This document shows, one piece after another, positions 60,721-64,000 of a stretch of 64,000 bases of DNA. The notes beneath the pieces are model-generated. The model did no database searches, had not been told where the DNA came from, and saw nothing but the letters and a program-made list of their open reading frames with translations. The stretch's first letter is position 1, and every line of letters begins with the position of its first letter. The DNA comes from Jiangella aurantiaca (GTDB taxonomy: Bacteria > Actinomycetota > Actinomycetes > Jiangellales > Jiangellaceae), in the NCBI RefSeq assembly GCF_004349105.1, contig NZ_SMLB01000005.1:62001-126000 (forward strand), written 5' to 3'. The position numbers were made by a program, and so were the translations under genes.

Positions 60721-61185
60721 GTGTCCGCCTCCGAGTCCGACTTCGTCCGCGCCCTGGAGGCGTTCCTCCGTCAGCTGTCGTGCACCAAAGCCGACTCCGA
60801 CCTGCGGTCCATGATCGAGCTGGACCTCTCCATCTCGCAGTTCCGCTGTCTCATCCTGCTCAGCCGGCACACGGAGGCCCTGCCCATCAACGAGCTGGCC
60901 GACCGGCTCGACCTCACCCTGGCCACGGCCGGTCGCAACGTCGACCGCCTGGTCGCGCACAACCTGGTCGAACGACGTGAGGACCCGCACGACCGCCGCG
61001 TCCGGCTGGTCTCACTGTCCGACACCGGCCGGACGATCATGACCGAGATCGACGAGGCCCGGCACAACGCCATACGGGCCTTCGCCCGGTCCCTGGACCC
61101 GGCTGATCGGGACCGGCTCACCGCCGCGCTCGCTCCGATCGTCGAACCATCCGCACCGTCTCGCCTGGAGGAACAACTCTCATGA
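60721..61185 (+). CDS. MarR family transcriptional regulator
   Basis: 154 residues, winged helix: LSISQFRCLILLSRHTEALP, INELADRLDLTLATAGRNVDRLV and the wing REDPHDRRVRLVSLSDTGR. A single Cys near residue 21 may be redox-active or not. It overlaps the following efflux gene by 4 bases (ATGA), so it very likely represses this operon in response to a toxic ligand. GTG start directly after a -10 box. Confidence 0.92.
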   Translation: MSASESDFVRALEAFLRQLSCTKADSDLRSMIELDLSISQFRCLILLSRHTEALPINELADRLDLTLATAGRNVDRLVAHNLVERREDPHDRRVRLVSLSDTGRTIMTEIDEARHNAIRAFARSLDPADRDRLTAALAPIVEPSAPSRLEEQLS

Positions 61186-62744
61186 GTGCACCGGCCGGAC
61201 CCCCCGACACCGGGTCCGACGACAAGCTCGATCGCGGCGTCCTGATGGTCGCCGGTGTGGTGGTGCTCGGCGCCATCATGTCGATCCTCGACGTCACGGT
61301 CGTCAGCATCGCACTGCCGACCTTCCAGTCCGAGTTCAACGCGTCCGTGGCCACCGTCGCGTGGACCATGACGGCCTACACCCTGGCGCTCGCCGCGGTC
61401 ATCCCGATCACCGGCTGGGCGGCGGACCGGTTCGGCACGAAGCGCCTCTACCTGACGTCGCTCGTGCTGTTCGTGCTCGGTTCGGTGTTGTGCGCCTTCG
61501 CCTGGGACATCGGACCGCTCATCGGCGCCCGCGTCCTGCAGGGCCTCGGCGGCGGCATGCTGATGCCACTGGGCATGACGATCATGACCCGCGCCGCCGG
61601 CCCGGACCGCGTCGGGCGCGTCATGGCCGTGCTGGGCATCCCGATGCTGCTCGGCCCGATCGGCGGCCCGATCCTGGGCGGCTGGCTCATCGACGTCGCG
61701 TCGTGGCAGTGGATCTTCCTGATCAACCTGCCGATCGGCATCGTCGCGGTCTTCGCGGCGTGGCGCGTGCTGCCGCAGGACGAGCCGCAGCCGTCCGAGA
61801 CGTTCGACTTCGTCGGCATGGCGCTGCTCTCCCCCGGCCTGGCGGCGTTCCTGTACGGCGTCTCGTCGATCCCGGAGCACGGCACCATCCAGGCGACCGA
61901 GGTGCTCGCGCCGGCCATCATCGGCCTGGCGCTCGTGCTCGCGTTCGTGATCCACGCGCTGCGCAAGGACCACCCGCTGATCGACCTGCGGCTGTTCCTG
62001 AACCGGCACCTCACCATCGCCGTCGTGACGATGTCGCTGTTCATCGTGGCGTTCATGGGCGCCGGCCTGCTGTTCCCGAGCTACTTCCTTCAGGTCCGCG
62101 GCGAGACCACGACGATGGCCGGCATCCTGCTCGCGCCCCAGGGCATCGGCGCCATGGTCACCATGCCGATGGCGGGCCGGCTCACCGACAAGACCGGCCC
62201 CGGCAAGCTGGTCCTCGGCGGCATCGTGCTCATCGCCCTCGGCATGGGGACGTTCACGCAGCTCGAGGCCGACACGTCGTACTGGCTGCTGCTGAGCTCG
62301 CTGTTCGTCATGGGCCTCGGCATGGGCATGACGATGATGCCGATCATGACCGCGGCGCTGGCCAGCCTCACGCACGGCGAGGTGGCGCGCGGGTCGACGC
62401 TCATGAACATCGTCCAGCAGACCGGCGGCTCCATCGGTACCGCCGTCATGTCGGTCATCCTGACCAACCAGATCCTCAACAACGACTCCGCCACCGCGTA
62501 CTACGGGGCGGTCCAGACCCACACCATCGACCAGCTGCCGGCGGACATCGTCGGCCTCGGCCGGTCCGCCCTGGCGCATGCGTTCGGCGACACCTACCTG
62601 GTGGCGATTGTCCTGGTCGTGCTCTGCCTCATCCCGGCGTTCTTCCTGCCGCGGTCGAAGCAGGAGCTGCGCACGGACCCGCGCGAGGAGGGCGAAGGCG
62701 AGGGCGAGGGCGACGCCAACCAGGCGCCGGTCGTCCTGCACTGA
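61182..62744 (+). CDS. MFS drug efflux transporter, DHA2 (EmrB/QacA) family
   Basis: 520 residues, 14 predicted transmembrane helices. MFS motifs: SILDVTVVSIALPTFQSEF (TM1), WTMTAYTLALAAVIPITGWA with ADRFGTKRLYL (motif A), GARVLQGLGGGMLMPLG and GIPMLLGPIGGPILGGWLID (motif C). It exports drugs with proton exchange. ATG overlaps the MarR stop. The C-terminal tail is rich in Glu/Gly. Copy 2 of the 66-bp element starts 20 bases after the stop. Confidence 0.93.
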   Translation: MSAPAGPPDTGSDDKLDRGVLMVAGVVVLGAIMSILDVTVVSIALPTFQSEFNASVATVAWTMTAYTLALAAVIPITGWAADRFGTKRLYLTSLVLFVLGSVLCAFAWDIGPLIGARVLQGLGGGMLMPLGMTIMTRAAGPDRVGRVMAVLGIPMLLGPIGGPILGGWLIDVASWQWIFLINLPIGIVAVFAAWRVLPQDEPQPSETFDFVGMALLSPGLAAFLYGVSSIPEHGTIQATEVLAPAIIGLALVLAFVIHALRKDHPLIDLRLFLNRHLTIAVVTMSLFIVAFMGAGLLFPSYFLQVRGETTTMAGILLAPQGIGAMVTMPMAGRLTDKTGPGKLVLGGIVLIALGMGTFTQLEADTSYWLLLSSLFVMGLGMGMTMMPIMTAALASLTHGEVARGSTLMNIVQQTGGSIGTAVMSVILTNQILNNDSATAYYGAVQTHTIDQLPADIVGLGRSALAHAFGDTYLVAIVLVVLCLIPAFFLPRSKQELRTDPREEGEGEGEGDANQAPVVLH

Positions 62745-62763
62745 GGTTCGATCTGGGCCGCCC

Positions 62764-62829
62764 ACATCACGAGGATTACCCGAGCCTCAACACGCCTGCA
62801 AGCGTGTTGACGCAGCACAAAACCTCATG
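62764..62829. repeat. Dispersed 66-bp intergenic element, copy 2
   Basis: 55 of 66 bases match 31511-31576. The hairpin here is GCCTCAACACGC/GCGTGTTGACGC (11 of 12). It lies 20 bases after the efflux gene stop, in the same orientation relative to the upstream gene as copy 1. Confidence 0.8.
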
Positions 62830-62933
62830 TTCACCCGCGACGGCCGTCCCAACCGCCGAGGCGGGTCTAGTGTCGGACGCGTGGCGGGTCCCGTCCGCGG
62901 ATCCGGACGTTCCCTCGACGAGGAGGTCGGTCC

Positions 62934-63356
62934 ATGAGCACGCGCCTCAACCCCTACATCGGGTTCCGCGACGACGCCCGGCAGGCGCTGGAGTTCTACC
63001 GGTCGGTCTTCGGCGGCGAGCTCCAGCTCAGCACGTTCGCCGACTTCGGCGCCAGCGACGACCCCGCCGAGGCGGGCAAGATCATGCACGGCCAGCTGGA
63101 GGCCGGGAACGACCTGGTCCTGATGGCCGCCGACACGCCGAACGAGATGGAGTACATGCCCGGCGGCAACATCTCGATCTCGCTCAGCGGCGAGGACGAG
63201 GACGAGCTGCGCGGCTACTGGGAGAAGCTGTCCGGCAGCGGCACCGTCACCGTGCCGCTGGAGAAGGCGCCGTGGGGCGACGCCTTCGGCATGTGCGTCG
63301 ACCAGTTCGGCGTCACGTGGATGGTCAACATCACCGGGGCTCAGCCCCAGGAGTAG
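62934..63356 (+). CDS. VOC family protein (PhnB-like glyoxalase/bleomycin resistance fold)
   Basis: 140 residues. ARQALEFYRSVFGGELQLSTF, KIMHGQLEAGNDLVLMAAD and GDAFGMCVDQFGVTWMVNI are typical of the PhnB/YjdN group of the VOC superfamily. Metal-binding role not certain. GAGGAGG lies 8 bases before the ATG. Its 3' end faces the DUF4037 remnant on the other strand. Confidence 0.9.
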   Translation: MSTRLNPYIGFRDDARQALEFYRSVFGGELQLSTFADFGASDDPAEAGKIMHGQLEAGNDLVLMAADTPNEMEYMPGGNISISLSGEDEDELRGYWEKLSGSGTVTVPLEKAPWGDAFGMCVDQFGVTWMVNITGAQPQE

Positions 63357-63506
63357 CGACCAGCTCGTCCCGGTAGGTGTCGAAGCCGAGCACCTCGGAC
63401 CCTCACCGAGCAGAGCGGCCGCGTGCGGCACGCCGGTCAGCGGTTCGAGCACTTCGCGGGAGAACGCCTCGGCGAGGCCGAGACCGGGAACGAAAGCAGG
63501 CGTCAT
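63357..63506 (-). pseudogene. N-terminal remnant of a DUF4037-family gene
   Basis: Read on the minus strand from an ATG that overlaps the DHFR-like stop (ATGA): MTPAFVPGLGLAEAFSREVL then EPLTGVPHAAALLGEG; after one lost base near 63400 it goes on SEVLGFDTYRDELVA. FVPGLxLxxxF and EVLGFDT are typical of DUF4037 proteins, which run to over 300 residues. Only about 50 residues remain; the rest has been lost where the VOC gene now ends. Confidence 0.6.
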
Positions 63507-64000
63507 CGGTCGACACGGTAATGCAGGTGGGTGACGCCGGGCGCGGCGATCACCCGCACGACGTCCAGCGTCGTCGGCTCCAGCTCACCGAACAGCGGCC
63601 GGCCGGCACCGAGCAGCACCGGCACCTGATGGATCTCCAGCTCGTCCAGGGCGCCGGCCCGCAGCGCGAGCTGCGCCGTCGTCGCACCGTGCATCATCAC
63701 GTCGCGGTCGCCGGCGGCCGCCTTGGCCTGCGCGACCGCGCTCTCGACGCCGTCGGTGACGTAGTGGACATTCGGACCCCGGACGGCGTCCGCGCCCGGT
63801 TCCGTGCGGGTGACGACGAAGATCGGGACGCCGTCGTGGTGATCGCCGCCCCAGCCGCCGGCGTGCTCGAACGTCCGCCGGCCCACCACCACCGCGCCGG
63901 TGGCCAGCATCTCGTCCACCACCGGCAGGCTGGCAGCGGCGGTGCGGATGACGGGCACGCCGCCACCTCCGCGGGCCGGGCCGTCGCCGTCGAACAGCCA
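63503..64000 (-). CDS. Dihydrofolate reductase family / RibD C-terminal domain protein, 5' truncated
   Basis: Open to the window edge; about 165 residues visible. WLFDGDGPARG leads into AVVVGRRTFEHAGGWGGDHH, IFVVTRTEP, VMMHGATTAQLALRAGALDE and LEIHQVPVLLGAGRPLFGEL, the pattern of stand-alone RibD_C/DHFR-like reductases in actinobacteria. It probably reduces a pteridine-like or other small molecule with NADPH; the substrate is unknown. The TGA shares bases with the ATG of the DUF4037 remnant, so the two were once an operon. Confidence 0.85.
   Translation of the reverse strand, partial: WLFDGDGPARGGGGVPVIRTAAASLPVVDEMLATGAVVVGRRTFEHAGGWGGDHHDGVPIFVVTRTEPGADAVRGPNVHYVTDGVESAVAQAKAAAGDRDVMMHGATTAQLALRAGALDELEIHQVPVLLGAGRPLFGELEPTTLDVVRVIAAPGVTHLHYRVDR

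Overview
The window looks like chromosomal DNA of a high-G+C actinomycete (about 70% G+C by eye, GTG and ATG starts, GTGA/ATGA gene overlaps, M. tuberculosis-like gene order at three places). A Jiangella-like or related soil actinobacterium would fit, but the sequence alone does not fix the genus. No rRNA, tRNA, CRISPR array, insertion sequence or prophage was found.

Layout. 1-5.6 kb: the 3' part of a secreted phosphodiester glycosidase/metallophosphoesterase, then an ECF-type sigma factor, a small partner protein and an APH(3')-like kinase. 5.9-12 kb: tdk, a phosphatase and DUF5998 on the minus strand, a protein acetyltransferase fused to an acyl-CoA-synthetase-like module, and a divergent oxidoreductase. 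12-17.4 kb: a lower-G+C accessory stretch with a vanadium haloperoxidase fused to RCC1 repeats, a truncated NB-ARC-type regulator with a ruined P-loop, and a secreted beta-helix-like protein. 17.4-22.8 kb: a response regulator/histidine kinase pair followed by an HtrA protease (the mprA-mprB-pepD order), then an ATP-dependent DNA ligase. 22.8-28.7 kb: a membrane protein, SURF1, DUF3817, a membrane adenylate cyclase coupled to a thioredoxin-reductase-like flavoprotein, a 43-bp tandem repeat and arfB.

28.7-38.5 kb holds the conserved actinobacterial string nusB-efp-pepQ-aroQ-aroB-aroK-aroC, all on the minus strand. Two accessory blocks break it: a plus-strand pair of membrane proteins carrying ribosomal-stalk (L7/L12 C-terminal) modules with a VapBC toxin-antitoxin pair between them, and a block with an aldo/keto reductase, a broken DUF559-type gene and a flavin-oxidase-like protein. 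38.5-47.7 kb: tldD-tldE, a Fic AMPylase with its own HTH and operator, a secreted phosphoesterase, a polysaccharide deacetylase and two convergent DedA proteins. 47.8-60.6 kb: gcvP behind a glycine riboswitch, then trkH-trkA and a glutathionyl-hydroquinone-reductase-like gene, then the minus-strand string MerR - DUF151 - ftsR - garA - gcvH - DUF881 - DUF1290 - DUF881 - pgsA, which matches M. tuberculosis Rv1822-Rv1832. 60.7-64 kb: a MarR/MFS efflux operon, a VOC protein and the end of a DHFR-like gene followed by a DUF4037 remnant.

The most striking non-coding pattern is a -10 hexamer of the form TANNNT (often TAGGCT or TACGGT; one case is GATAAT) placed 6-8 nt before the start codon of 17 genes on both strands, which points to widespread leaderless transcription. 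Other non-coding signals are a 66-bp intergenic element present twice, four intergenic hairpins with GATC-containing arms, and a matching 11-bp-period direct repeat in front of both the response regulator and its presumed HtrA target.
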